The translations under genes were made by a program, and so were the position numbers. A stretch of DNA of 64,000 nucleotides, taken from NCBI GenBank assembly GCA_017542345.1, contig JAFXXI010000008.1, forward strand, positions 1 to 64,000. The letters are read 5' to 3'. The notes beneath the pieces are model-generated. The model saw only the letters and a program-made list of their open reading frames with translations. It had not been told where the DNA came from and made no database searches. Shown here in pieces: positions 44,453 to 52,805 of the stretch; the stretch's first letter is position 1; each line of letters opens with the position of its first letter. The stretch is from Bacteroidales bacterium (GTDB taxonomy: Bacteria; Bacteroidota; Bacteroidia; Bacteroidales; P3).

Positions 44453-45844
44453 TTATAGTTTGTTGATGTTCTCTCTGGCCAGAGCTGTCATCTCTCGGTC
44501 GCACCCAAGGATATCCGCTATCCGGAGGGCCTCCTGCGGAACGTTGTCGTTCTCGTCCTCGTCCAGCGAGTAGTCGATGAACAGGTTGATATTCTGCGGC
44601 GTAATCGGCACGTCGGCCATCCCCTCCACAAATCCCTTCACCCGCAGGCGGCGGCATTGTACGCCCAGGCCGCTGTAGTGCGTCGTGATGAGCGTCACCG
44701 ACGCCTCGTGTTCCAAGATGGCTGCAATGGCCTGTACCAGCGCCTTGCCCTCGACGGGGTTGGTGGTGCGGGCCGGTTCGTCTATCAGCACCAGCAGTTT
44801 CTCCTTGCGGCAGCGTTGCAGTATGTTGCTGATTTTGATGATTTCCGAAGCGTAGCTCGACAGACCGTTCATCTCGTCCTGGTCGTCGCCTATCGAGGTG
44901 ACCACATCGTCCACCAATGTCACCGTGGCTTTGCCGGCGGGCACAAACATGCCACACTGCGCCATCACCTGGGCGGTGCCCACGCTCTTGAGTAGCACTG
45001 TCTTGCCGGCCATGTTGGCTCCGGTGATGATGCACACGCCTTTGTGCAACTCGATGTCCACGGGCTGGTAGCGCAGGTTCATCTTCTCGTTCCGCTCCTT
45101 CAGGCGGGGGTTCACCAGCCCCTTGTACACCGTGTGCTCGCCAAGGGTGGGGCAGGCGAGACTCCATCGTATCGACAGGTCGGCCTTGGCCAGCAGAAAG
45201 TCTGTATAAGCCATTTGTTCCATGGCTGTTATGAGCGTATCTGCCCACTCGGAAAGTTGATCCGAAAGGCGCACGCACACCTCCCCCTGTATCTCGTTCT
45301 GCTGGGTCAGCAGCTCGCTGATGCGTATGGGGTCGCCGCCGGCGTTCTGGAGGGCCGCCAGCTCGCGGCGCAAGGGTGCCAGACGGACATCGTAAGAGTC
45401 ATAGATATAGAAGTTTGCGATGCCTGTATGGTCGGGGTCGAGCAAGTCGAACACCGCGGTGGTCTCCGGCAGTGGAAGCTCTTCCGCAAGGCCCAGCCCC
45501 ACGATGGCTCCGCGGGAAGTCCGGCACAGCAGGGCAAGATTCTTGATTTCAAAGAGTTCCACCTCGTTGAGCGTCGTGTGGCTGGCCAGCGAGGCCAGCG
45601 TGCCCTGCAGGTCGTGCAGCTGCATCAGGCAGTGGCGCAGGTCGATGTAGGGCTTCTTGTATTTGTATTCGAGTGTGGCGCCGACGGCCTTGTCCAGCCG
45701 CCGCCACTCCTCGCGCAGCCAATCGGCGTCTGACGAGAACTCGGTGTTCAATGCCTTGCGCCGACCAGCCGACGACATGAACTCCATGTTATCAATGACA
45801 TACTGGAATCCGGCATCTTGTTTTATGTAGTCTTTTATCTTCAT
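44453..45844 (-). CDS. kamC: MutS-like ATPase, KamC-type (lysine 5,6-aminomutase reactivase-like)
   Basis: A 463-residue protein containing only the core and ATPase domains of MutS. The ATPase has ITGANMAGKTVLLKSVG (Walker A, near residue 280), LVDDVVTSIGDDQDEMNGLSSYASE (signature) and LLVLIDEPARTTNP (Walker B). It lacks the mismatch-binding domain I and the Smr tail, so classical mismatch repair is unlikely. From memory, proteins of this shape beside a P-loop partner are annotated as KamC, the ATPase of the lysine 5,6-aminomutase reactivase in lysine fermenters. It follows the KamB-like gene by three bases. Kam naming is uncertain; the MutS-like core is certain. Confidence 0.72.
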   Translation of the reverse strand: MKIKDYIKQDAGFQYVIDNMEFMSSAGRRKALNTEFSSDADWLREEWRRLDKAVGATLEYKYKKPYIDLRHCLMQLHDLQGTLASLASHTTLNEVELFEIKNLALLCRTSRGAIVGLGLAEELPLPETTAVFDLLDPDHTGIANFYIYDSYDVRLAPLRRELAALQNAGGDPIRISELLTQQNEIQGEVCVRLSDQLSEWADTLITAMEQMAYTDFLLAKADLSIRWSLACPTLGEHTVYKGLVNPRLKERNEKMNLRYQPVDIELHKGVCIITGANMAGKTVLLKSVGTAQVMAQCGMFVPAGKATVTLVDDVVTSIGDDQDEMNGLSSYASEIIKISNILQRCRKEKLLVLIDEPARTTNPVEGKALVQAIAAILEHEASVTLITTHYSGLGVQCRRLRVKGFVEGMADVPITPQNINLFIDYSLDEDENDNVPQEALRIADILGCDREMTALARENINKL

Positions 45845-45847
45845 CGT

Positions 45848-46849
45848 CTATATTTTCATCACGTCGTACACGGGTGTCTGCAGCGCGTCGCTCAGCGCCT
45901 CGCAGGTGCTTCGGGAGTCGAGCAGGAACCCCTGCGGCGAGGTGGGGTTGAGAGTAATGGCTATCAGCCGCGAGCGCTGCATCACCATCAGCCGGTGACC
46001 CCGTCGGACAAAGTCGGTGTACACCTCCGGGGTCAGGAAAAGCTTGGTGAAGTCGCGCGCAATGAGCGTGATACCTTTCTCCTTGGTGGCCAGCACTTTC
46101 AATAGTCGGTCGCTCACCGCCCCCGAGGCAAAGAGGGTCTTTCCGAATCGCAGGATGTCCTTCTCCGCACGGTCAATCAGGAACACCGAAGCAATGCCGA
46201 GGTCGTGCGGCTCTCCGTTGCTGTCGATGGCCCAAAGCCCTGATTCTATGTTGCTCAAGCAATCCCGCAGGGAGGGTTCTATCTCCTCGAGATTGATGAG
46301 GCTGTAGACGAACCGTGTCTTGGATATCAGCTGCTTGACATTGGCCGACACCGCTGCGCCGGTGGCCAGCACCATAGCGTCGGTCACCGTCGGCGAGGCG
46401 AGGCTCAGCCGCGACAGTGCCCCGTCGACAATACTCAACCGGCACCCCATCGCGTCGAGCGACGCAATCTGCTGTTTCAGAATGCCCGTCGTGGCCGCAC
46501 CCGACAGCAGCACCTTGCCCCCCACCAGCACCCGCGCCGTCACCAGTGGCCCCAAGGCCGTCCGTCGGCTGTCGACAGCCTCCACCACGCTGACAACCTG
46601 TCGTTTCAGGTAGTGCTGCTCCGACGTGATGAAGTGGGTCCCCTCGTAAAGGGTGATTTCTGGTTTGGCGGTGGCGAACACCGAGTCCACCTGCTCGCCG
46701 TCCACGCCGATGGAGGTGACCCCCACGTGGACACCCAACGTGTTCAGCCTGCGCAGTATATAGTTCAGACACACCGTCTTGCCAGTGTTCTTCTCCAGCC
46801 CAACTATCGACAGGCTACGGTGGTTCAATATGTCGTTGACAAAGGGCAT
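45848..46849 (-). CDS. kamB: P-loop protein, KamB-like (lysine 5,6-aminomutase reactivase subunit-like)
   Basis: A 333-residue protein whose N-terminus has a P-loop, SIVGLEKNTGKT (residues about 17-25 of the ATG start). The middle part has alternating Gly-rich strands (GAATTGILKQQIASLDAMGCR, IVDGALSRLSL) like a dinucleotide-type Rossmann domain. I recall this pairing with a MutS-like ATPase from lysine fermentation clusters (KamB/KamC), but no aminomutase (kamD, kamE) or other lysine-degradation gene is in the window. The start is ATG 46849; a TTG at 46870 would lie upstream of the predicted transcription start. Confidence 0.65.
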   Translation of the reverse strand: MPFVNDILNHRSLSIVGLEKNTGKTVCLNYILRRLNTLGVHVGVTSIGVDGEQVDSVFATAKPEITLYEGTHFITSEQHYLKRQVVSVVEAVDSRRTALGPLVTARVLVGGKVLLSGAATTGILKQQIASLDAMGCRLSIVDGALSRLSLASPTVTDAMVLATGAAVSANVKQLISKTRFVYSLINLEEIEPSLRDCLSNIESGLWAIDSNGEPHDLGIASVFLIDRAEKDILRFGKTLFASGAVSDRLLKVLATKEKGITLIARDFTKLFLTPEVYTDFVRRGHRLMVMQRSRLIAITLNPTSPQGFLLDSRSTCEALSDALQTPVYDVMKI

Positions 46850-46859
46850 AATTGCGCTG

Positions 46860-46891
46860 CAAAAGTACAAAAAAAATAGAATATGGCAAAA
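46860..46891 (-). promoter_or_regulatory. Promoter of the kamB-kamC-plsC operon
   Basis: TTTTG (46891-46887), exactly 19 bases, then TACTTTTG (46867-46860) on the minus strand: a full Bacteroidota promoter. Since the ATG is at 46849, transcription would start about six to eight bases before it, so the message is nearly leaderless. Confidence 0.85.
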
Positions 46892-46950
46892 TTATGTTAA
46901 AACCCCTCTCGCCGGACACTTTTCGCCCCCCGTCCGACGACCCTTTCGAT

Positions 46951-47065
46951 CCGGTTCCCCTCCGGTCCCCCTCCGGACCCGCTCCGGTCCCCCTCCTATC
47001 AAACCCGGACGAATTGGGTAGGGGATGAGTAGGGGGTGAGTAGGGGATGGATTGGGGACGGTGGG
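46951..47065 (+). repeat. Composite intergenic repeat, copy 3
   Basis: This fills most of the 339-base gap between the divergent kamB and wza genes. The left part repeats CTCCGGTCCCC units; bases 46956-46976 are identical to 18524-18544 of copy 1, with only one mismatch over about 32 bases. The right part repeats GGGGATGAGTAGG-like units (47020-47060). On the plus strand the C-rich and G-rich arms could fold together. The remainder of the gap holds only the two promoters. Confidence 0.8.
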
Positions 47066-47106
47066 AGAATGTTGCAATATTTTTTTTATAATATGGAAAT
47101 AGTTTG

Positions 47107-47114
47107 TATATTTG
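47107..47114 (+). promoter_or_regulatory. Promoter of the wza-wzc-rfb operon
   Basis: TATATTTG at 47107-47114 fits TAnnTTTG. The -33 position lies in an AT-only run (TTTTT), a partial match. Transcription would start near 47120, giving a leader of about 70 bases before wza. Confidence 0.7.
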
Positions 47115-47188
47115 CAAATTGTATCGTTATGCCGTTTTGTGGCTAACGTATTGATAAAGTGAATAAAAAAGAACAAATATACTGATTT

Positions 47189-48013
47189 ATGAAACATCAC
47201 ATTACAAAGTTGCCGCTGTTGCTGCTCGCTGCGACCGCTCTGTTGGCCTCCTGCGGGTCCTCCGAGGAGATTGCCTACATCCACGACGCACAGCGCGACT
47301 CGGCGATGGCCATCACTGGCAAGTTCACCAAGGGCATCCAGGCCAACGACCTGTTGAGCATCTATGTGGAGAGCGAGACTCCCGCCGCGACGGTGCCGTT
47401 CAACCAAGAGACCAACAAAATCGCTGTCAGCGACGGCGTGGTGATGAACCCCGGCTCCTCTGCCGTGAGCGGATATCTTGTGAACAACGACGGAGATATC
47501 ATCTTCCCGGTGCTCGGCAGGGTGCATGTGCTCGGCATGACGCACTCGGAGCTAGCCGACGAACTGCAGCGCAGATTGGTCAACGAGGGCCATATCCTCG
47601 ATGCCACGGTGACGGTGAAACTGATGAATTTCCGCGTCAGTGTGCTGGGCGATGTGGCTCGTCCGGGTCAGATTGAGGCCCAGGGCGAGCGACTGACCAT
47701 CTTCGAGGCCCTCAGCATGGTGGGCGACCTGACCATCTATGGCCAGCGCTACAATGTCACTGTCATCCGCGAGGAGAACGGCATGCGCACTATCGGCGAA
47801 CTCGACCTCAGCTCGAAGGATATCTTTGAGTCGCCCTACTACTACTTGCACCAGAACGATGTGGTGTATGTGGAGCCCAATATGAGGAAGAAGAAGAGTG
47901 CGGAGCGTGACCCGATGATTATGACCTACATCAGCACGGGCCTGTCGGTGCTGTCGGTGCTCAGCTCGATGTACTACTACTGGGTGTTGTCGAAGTTCTA
48001 TGCCGACAAGTAA
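47189..48013 (+). CDS. wza: Outer-membrane polysaccharide export lipoprotein (Wza/OPX family)
   Basis: A 274-residue OPX protein. The signal peptide ends in the lipobox LLASC with Cys22 as the acylated residue. Residues about 50-110 form the poly-export domain (KGIQANDLLSIYVESETP, and GYLVNNDGDIIFPVLGRVHVLGMT), then an SLBB domain (FRVSVLGDVARPGQIEAQGERLTIFEAL). It ends with a hydrophobic helix (residues about 245-265), as in OPX proteins that reach the outer membrane. It forms the outer-membrane channel for capsule or EPS and pairs with Wzc downstream (44-base gap). Confidence 0.94.
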   Translation: MKHHITKLPLLLLAATALLASCGSSEEIAYIHDAQRDSAMAITGKFTKGIQANDLLSIYVESETPAATVPFNQETNKIAVSDGVVMNPGSSAVSGYLVNNDGDIIFPVLGRVHVLGMTHSELADELQRRLVNEGHILDATVTVKLMNFRVSVLGDVARPGQIEAQGERLTIFEALSMVGDLTIYGQRYNVTVIREENGMRTIGELDLSSKDIFESPYYYLHQNDVVYVEPNMRKKKSAERDPMIMTYISTGLSVLSVLSSMYYYWVLSKFYADK

Positions 48014-48057
48014 GTGGGTGCGAACATTATAAAGCATAATCAATAGCGATACGAAAG

Positions 48058-50490
48058 ATGGAAGTAAACAGAAATAATCAGATTCAGAACAACGCCGAGG
48101 AGCAAAACAATGAAAACGCCCTCAACCTCCGTGACATAGTGTTCATGGTGTTGAATAACTGGTATTGGTTTGTTATCTCGACGATAGTGTGCCTTGGAAT
48201 CACGGCCGTTGTCTACAAGACGCAGCCGAAGACCTACACGGCCACGGGCACTATTTTGGTGCGTGACAATGGTAACAAGGTGAACTACAACTCGCGCAAC
48301 ATGGATAAGATTCTCAGCAATATGGGAATGGACAATTCCGACATATCGCTTGAGAACGAAATCTATATGTTGAAGTCGTCATCCTTGATGTCGCAGGTGG
48401 TCAAGCGGTTGAACCTGAACTACTACTGCGAGCGCCACGACATGTTCAGAAAGATTACCTACTACAATGACGCCCCTATTGAGTTGAAACTTACCGACGC
48501 CCGGGAAGACCGCGAGGCGCACGTTGACTTGAGGGTGACGCTGAAGGCCAACAACAAGTACTCCTATGTGGCGAAAGCCTATGGCAAGAAAGGCGAGGCC
48601 TATTTCAGTCAGCAGGTGAAACTTGACGACACTGTGTCGTTCATGCTCGAGAAGACGCCCAAATATAACGATGAGTTCGAGGGTGTGTCGCTCAATGTCG
48701 GTGTGAAGGAGGTGTTCCCGTTGGCCCGTGATATGATTAACAAGCTGTCGGTGTCGCGTGTCGACAAGATGGCCTCGGTGGTTTCCCTCGTATACAAGGA
48801 CAACAACAGCCAGCGCGCCAATGACATTGTCGACTCGCTGATTGCCGTCTACAACGACGATGCGGTGGAGGACAAGAACAAGGTGGCGCAGAAGACGGAG
48901 TCGTTTATCTCCGACCGAATTGCGCTCATATCGGGTGAGCTGGATGTGGTGGACGCACAGGTTGAACAGATCAAGCGTAGTTCCGGTATGCCCGAACTGC
49001 AGGGCGCCGCCAACACGCTGCTGCAGACAGGTACGCGCTATACCGATGAGGTGAACCGTCTGGAGACCGAGTTGACACTGATACGCTTTATCAAGAATGT
49101 GCTGTCCGACCCCACCAACAAGGAGGACATTCTGCCCGCCAACGTAGGCATACAGGATGCCGGCATACAGAGCATGATTGCATCCTACAACCGTCTGGTG
49201 ACCGAATACCAGCGCACGAAGACCACCGGCGGTGCCAACAACCCACAGGTGCGTAACCTTGTGTCGCAGATGGATGCCCAGTGGGGAGCCATCAACTCGG
49301 CTGTGAACAACCTGCTCAATGCCACATCGGTGCGCCTGCAGGATGCCCGTAGCCAGGAAGCCAAAGCCCGTGGCCAGATAGCTGCCATGCCTGGACAGAC
49401 GAAGGCTGTCACCGAGGTGACGCGTCAGCAGAAGATCAAGGAGGAACTCTACCTCTACCTGTTGAGCAAACGTGAGGAGACCGCCATGAACCTGGCCGTG
49501 ACCATGTCCAATGCCAAGGTGGTCGAACCGGCCGTGGTGAAGCTCACCGCTCCCAGGCTGATGATATTCGCGCTGGTGGGCATCCTTATCGGCTTCCTGT
49601 TGCCCGGCGTAATCTTCTTTGCCATCGGCTTCTTCGACACCAAACTGCGTTCGAAGACTGATGTGGAACGCGCCACAAGTATTCCGATTCTCGGTGAGAT
49701 TCCGGAGAAACCGGCAGCCAGAGCCAACGACGAAATCATCGTCACCGCCAACGGCACCGATGTGGTTACCGAGGCATTCCGCCTGTTGCATTCCAACATA
49801 CCGTTCTTCCTCAAGGAAGGCGAGAAGGTCATTCAGACGGTATCGACCACGCCCGGCGAGGGTAAGTCCTACACCGCCCTGAACTTGGCGTTGTCGCTGG
49901 CGTATGTCGGAAAGCGCACCATCTTGGTCGACTTCGACCTGCGTAAGCGCAGCCTCTCGAAGACCATCGACAGGCACAACCGCATGGGCCTTATCCATTA
50001 TCTGCTCGACCAGGAGGACAACTTCGAGAAGTATATCATGCACAGCGAGACCAGCAACCATCTCGACTACATCGTCTGCGAGAAGACCCCGCCGAACGCT
50101 ACGCAGTTGCTGATGGGCGAGAAGCTCGACCGTCTGGTGAATTACCTGCGTCAGCATTACGACTACATCATCTTCGACTCGACGCCTGCCCAGATTGTGG
50201 CCGACGCAGCCATCATCAACCGTGTGGCCGACCTGACCGTCTATATCATGCGTGTCGGTCGCCTGAACAAGAGCTCGCTGCCCTTCATCCAGGAAATGTC
50301 CGACAAGGGCCGCTTCAAGAACATGGCCGCCATCCTCACCGATGTGCCGCTCATCAAGAAGCGCTACGGTGGCTATGGCTACGGCTATGGTTACGGTTAT
50401 GGCTACGGCTATGGTTATGGCTATGGTTACGGTTATGGCTACGGTTATGGCTATGGCTACGGCGAGGAGAGCGACGCTTCCAGCGAATGA
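48058..50490 (+). CDS. wzc: Polysaccharide co-polymerase with tyrosine kinase domain (Wzc, BY-kinase)
   Basis: An 810-residue Wzc. A helix near residues 36-54, a long periplasmic Wzz domain (about 60-490) with coiled-coil sequence, a second helix (about 501-525), then a cytoplasmic BY-kinase: Walker A STTPGEGKSYTA (about 596-604), Walker A' ILVDFDLRKRS (622-632), Walker B YIIFDSTPAQ (about 702-711). The tail after KKRYGG is fifteen Gly-Tyr dipeptides, then GEESDASSE. BY-kinases autophosphorylate a C-terminal tyrosine cluster to control chain length and export. The cognate phosphatase (Wzb-like) is not in the window. Confidence 0.95.
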   Translation: MEVNRNNQIQNNAEEQNNENALNLRDIVFMVLNNWYWFVISTIVCLGITAVVYKTQPKTYTATGTILVRDNGNKVNYNSRNMDKILSNMGMDNSDISLENEIYMLKSSSLMSQVVKRLNLNYYCERHDMFRKITYYNDAPIELKLTDAREDREAHVDLRVTLKANNKYSYVAKAYGKKGEAYFSQQVKLDDTVSFMLEKTPKYNDEFEGVSLNVGVKEVFPLARDMINKLSVSRVDKMASVVSLVYKDNNSQRANDIVDSLIAVYNDDAVEDKNKVAQKTESFISDRIALISGELDVVDAQVEQIKRSSGMPELQGAANTLLQTGTRYTDEVNRLETELTLIRFIKNVLSDPTNKEDILPANVGIQDAGIQSMIASYNRLVTEYQRTKTTGGANNPQVRNLVSQMDAQWGAINSAVNNLLNATSVRLQDARSQEAKARGQIAAMPGQTKAVTEVTRQQKIKEELYLYLLSKREETAMNLAVTMSNAKVVEPAVVKLTAPRLMIFALVGILIGFLLPGVIFFAIGFFDTKLRSKTDVERATSIPILGEIPEKPAARANDEIIVTANGTDVVTEAFRLLHSNIPFFLKEGEKVIQTVSTTPGEGKSYTALNLALSLAYVGKRTILVDFDLRKRSLSKTIDRHNRMGLIHYLLDQEDNFEKYIMHSETSNHLDYIVCEKTPPNATQLLMGEKLDRLVNYLRQHYDYIIFDSTPAQIVADAAIINRVADLTVYIMRVGRLNKSSLPFIQEMSDKGRFKNMAAILTDVPLIKKRYGGYGYGYGYGYGYGYGYGYGYGYGYGYGYGYGEESDASSE
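50371..50460 (+). repeat. Hexanucleotide tandem repeat encoding (Gly-Tyr)15 in wzc
   Basis: Fifteen in-frame copies of the unit GGY-TAY make 90 bases. Third positions vary (GGC/GGT, TAT/TAC), so copies are not identical, but each encodes Gly-Tyr. A change of copy number by whole units would keep the frame and change only the number of target tyrosines. Sixteen tyrosines in total are present when the preceding KKRY is counted. Confidence 0.95.
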
Positions 50491-50518
50491 ACCAAGTGTT
50501 GACTAATATAGGCTCAAA

Positions 50519-51388
50519 ATGAAAGGCATTGTACTGGCGGGAGGCTCCGGCACCCGCCTTTACCCTATAACGAAAGGCGTCAGCAAGCAACTGCTGCCCA
50601 TCTATGACAAGCCGATGGTGTACTACCCCATCAGTGTGCTGATGCTGGCTGGTATACGCGACATATTGATTATCTCCACCCCCTATGATTTGCCCGGGTT
50701 CCAGCGCCTGTTGGGCGATGGAAGCGACTTCGGCGTGCACTTCAGCTACGCCGAACAGCCCTCTCCCGACGGATTGGCGCAGGCATTCATCATCGGTGAA
50801 CAGTTCATCGGCGACGACGATGTCTGTCTGGTGCTGGGCGACAATATCTTTCACGGCAACGGCCTCGGGCAACTGCTGCGCCAGGCAGTGTATAACGTGG
50901 AAGAGGAGAAGAAGGCCACGGTGTTCGGCTATTGGGTGGCCGACCCCGAGCGATACGGTGTGGCTGAGTTCGACGCCGAAGGGCGTGTGCTCAGCATTGA
51001 GGAGAAACCCAAGGTGCCCAAGAGCAACTACGCAGTCGTGGGCCTATACTTCTATCCCAACAAGGTGGTGCAGGTGGCCAAGAGCATCAAGCCCAGTGCC
51101 CGCGGCGAGCTGGAGATAACCTCGGTGAACCAGGCCTTCCTCGCCGACGGTGAGCTGAATGTGCAGCTGATGGGTCGCGGCTTCGCCTGGCTCGACACCG
51201 GCACGCACGACTCCCTGGCCGAGGCGTCCACCTTTATCGAGGTCATCGAGAAGCGCCAAGGTCTGAAAGTGGCCTGTCTCGAAAGCATCGGCTACGAGAT
51301 GGGATGGCTTTCCGCCGACGACCTGCGTCGCGTGGCGCAGCCCATGGCCAAAAACCAATACGGACAGTATCTCCTTCGCTTGATATGA
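50519..51388 (+). CDS. rfbA: Glucose-1-phosphate thymidylyltransferase
   Basis: RfbA makes dTDP-glucose from dTTP and glucose-1-phosphate, the first step to dTDP-L-rhamnose. The 289 residues and [19 protein letters not shown], followed by [16 protein letters not shown], are classic. [38 protein letters not shown] and [18 protein letters not shown] complete the signature. It overlaps rfbC by four bases. The next pathway gene rfbB is absent from this run. Confidence 0.98.
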   Translation: MKGIVLAGGSGTRLYPITKGVSKQLLPIYDKPMVYYPISVLMLAGIRDILIISTPYDLPGFQRLLGDGSDFGVHFSYAEQPSPDGLAQAFIIGEQFIGDDDVCLVLGDNIFHGNGLGQLLRQAVYNVEEEKKATVFGYWVADPERYGVAEFDAEGRVLSIEEKPKVPKSNYAVVGLYFYPNKVVQVAKSIKPSARGELEITSVNQAFLADGELNVQLMGRGFAWLDTGTHDSLAEASTFIEVIEKRQGLKVACLESIGYEMGWLSADDLRRVAQPMAKNQYGQYLLRLI

Positions 51389-51945
51389 ACATAGTGAAAA
51401 CCGGCATAGAAGGGGTGCTCGTCATCGAGCCGCGTGTCTTCGGAGACGCGCGAGGCTATTTCTTCGAGAGTTTCAATGCTCGCGATTTCGCTGCCCAAAC
51501 GGGAGTTGACGTGCATTTTGTCCAGGACAATGAATCCCGTTCGTGCCACGGGGTGGTGCGCGGCCTGCATTTCCAGCGTCCCCCCTACGCACAGGCCAAG
51601 CTGGTGCGTGTGGTGGAGGGAGAGGTGCTCGATGTGGCGGTCGATATTCGCCGCCAGTCGACCACCTACGGGCAGCATGTCGCAACGCTGCTCTCGGCCG
51701 ACAATCACCGCCAGTTCTTCATCCCCAAAGGATTTGCCCACGGGTTCGCGGTGCTGAGCGAGACGGCCGTATTCCAGTACAAGTGTGACGAATACTACCA
51801 CCCCGAAGCCGAAGGCGCTATTGCCTGGGATGACCCCACGCTGGCCATCGACTGGCATCTTGCCGCCTCCGAGGTGCTTCTCTCCGAGAAAGATAGCCAT
51901 CACCCCCTGTTCAACAATTTCGACACACCTTTTACCACCCTATGA
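51385..51945 (+). CDS. rfbC: dTDP-4-dehydrorhamnose 3,5-epimerase
   Basis: RfbC, 186 residues, cupin fold. [33 protein letters not shown] (with the catalytic His) and [27 protein letters not shown] are diagnostic. The start is the ATG at 51385, in the ATGA overlap with rfbA; a longer reading has no similarity. It epimerises C3 and C5 of dTDP-4-keto-6-deoxyglucose. Four-base overlap with rfbD. Confidence 0.97.
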   Translation: MNIVKTGIEGVLVIEPRVFGDARGYFFESFNARDFAAQTGVDVHFVQDNESRSCHGVVRGLHFQRPPYAQAKLVRVVEGEVLDVAVDIRRQSTTYGQHVATLLSADNHRQFFIPKGFAHGFAVLSETAVFQYKCDEYYHPEAEGAIAWDDPTLAIDWHLAASEVLLSEKDSHHPLFNNFDTPFTTL

Positions 51946-52799
51946 ATATCCTATTGACAGGTGCCAACGGTCAGCTGGGAAGCCACTTCAGGCTTCTGGC
52001 TCCACAATCGGGAAACCGATGGTTCTTCACCGATGTGGAGGAACTGGACATCACCGACCGTGATGCTGTCCGAGCCTATGTCTCTGCCAATGGTATAACC
52101 ATGATTGTCAACTGTGCCGCCTACACCAATGTCGACTGTGCCGAAAGTGACGAAGCCACAGCGCTCCGCATCAACGGTGATGCTGTGGGGCACATGGCCG
52201 AGGCTATGCAGGCTGTCGATGGCACATTGATACACATCTCCACCGACTATGTCTTCGGCGGAAACACCAACAATACCCCCTGCACCGAGGCCGAGCCTGT
52301 CAATCCCACGGGTGCCTACGGCCGCACCAAGCTGGCCGGCGAACGGGCTGCCGCGCGTTGCCGCAGCCTCGTTGTCCGTACCGCATGGCTCTACAGCGAG
52401 TATGGCCACAACTTCCTGCTCACCATGCTCAATCTCACCTCCACCAAGCCCGAACTGAAAGTCGTCTTCGACCAGGTGGGCACCCCCACCTATGCCGGCG
52501 ACCTTGCCCGCGCCATTTTCACGGTCATCGAGAGCGGCGCCTACCTCGAGCATCCGGGGCTCTACCATTTCAGCAACGAGGGCGTCTGCAGCTGGTACGA
52601 CTTTACGCAGGAGATAGCACGTCAGAGCGGCCACACCGCCTGTCGCATCCTGCCCTGTCACAGCGACGAGTTCCCCAGCCCGGTCAAGCGCCCCGCCTAC
52701 TCGGTGCTCGACAAGACCAAGTTCAAAACCACATTCCATCAGGACATCCCCTATTGGACAGAGGCGCTGTCTCGCTGTCTGGCCAATATTAAACGATAA
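51942..52799 (+). CDS. rfbD: dTDP-4-dehydrorhamnose reductase
   Basis: RfbD, 285 residues, NADPH-dependent SDR that completes dTDP-L-rhamnose synthesis. ILLTGANGQLGSHFRLL is the cofactor loop; IHISTDYVFGGNTNNTPCTE, PTGAYGRTKLAGERAA (YxxxK) and FSNEGVCSWYDFTQEI are standard. It overlaps rfbC by four bases. Rhamnose-transferring GT2 enzymes are likely among those of the minus-strand operon. Confidence 0.97.
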   Translation: MNILLTGANGQLGSHFRLLAPQSGNRWFFTDVEELDITDRDAVRAYVSANGITMIVNCAAYTNVDCAESDEATALRINGDAVGHMAEAMQAVDGTLIHISTDYVFGGNTNNTPCTEAEPVNPTGAYGRTKLAGERAAARCRSLVVRTAWLYSEYGHNFLLTMLNLTSTKPELKVVFDQVGTPTYAGDLARAIFTVIESGAYLEHPGLYHFSNEGVCSWYDFTQEIARQSGHTACRILPCHSDEFPSPVKRPAYSVLDKTKFKTTFHQDIPYWTEALSRCLANIKR

Positions 52800-52805
52800 A
52801 GCATT

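Noticed and set aside
48379..50157. Long minus-strand reading frame opposite wzc
   Set aside because: Low-complexity composition with many His and Val residues, no domain; wzc motifs are intact on the plus strand.
50371..50460. Possible CRISPR-like or satellite array
   Set aside because: The repeats are six-base coding units within wzc with no spacers.
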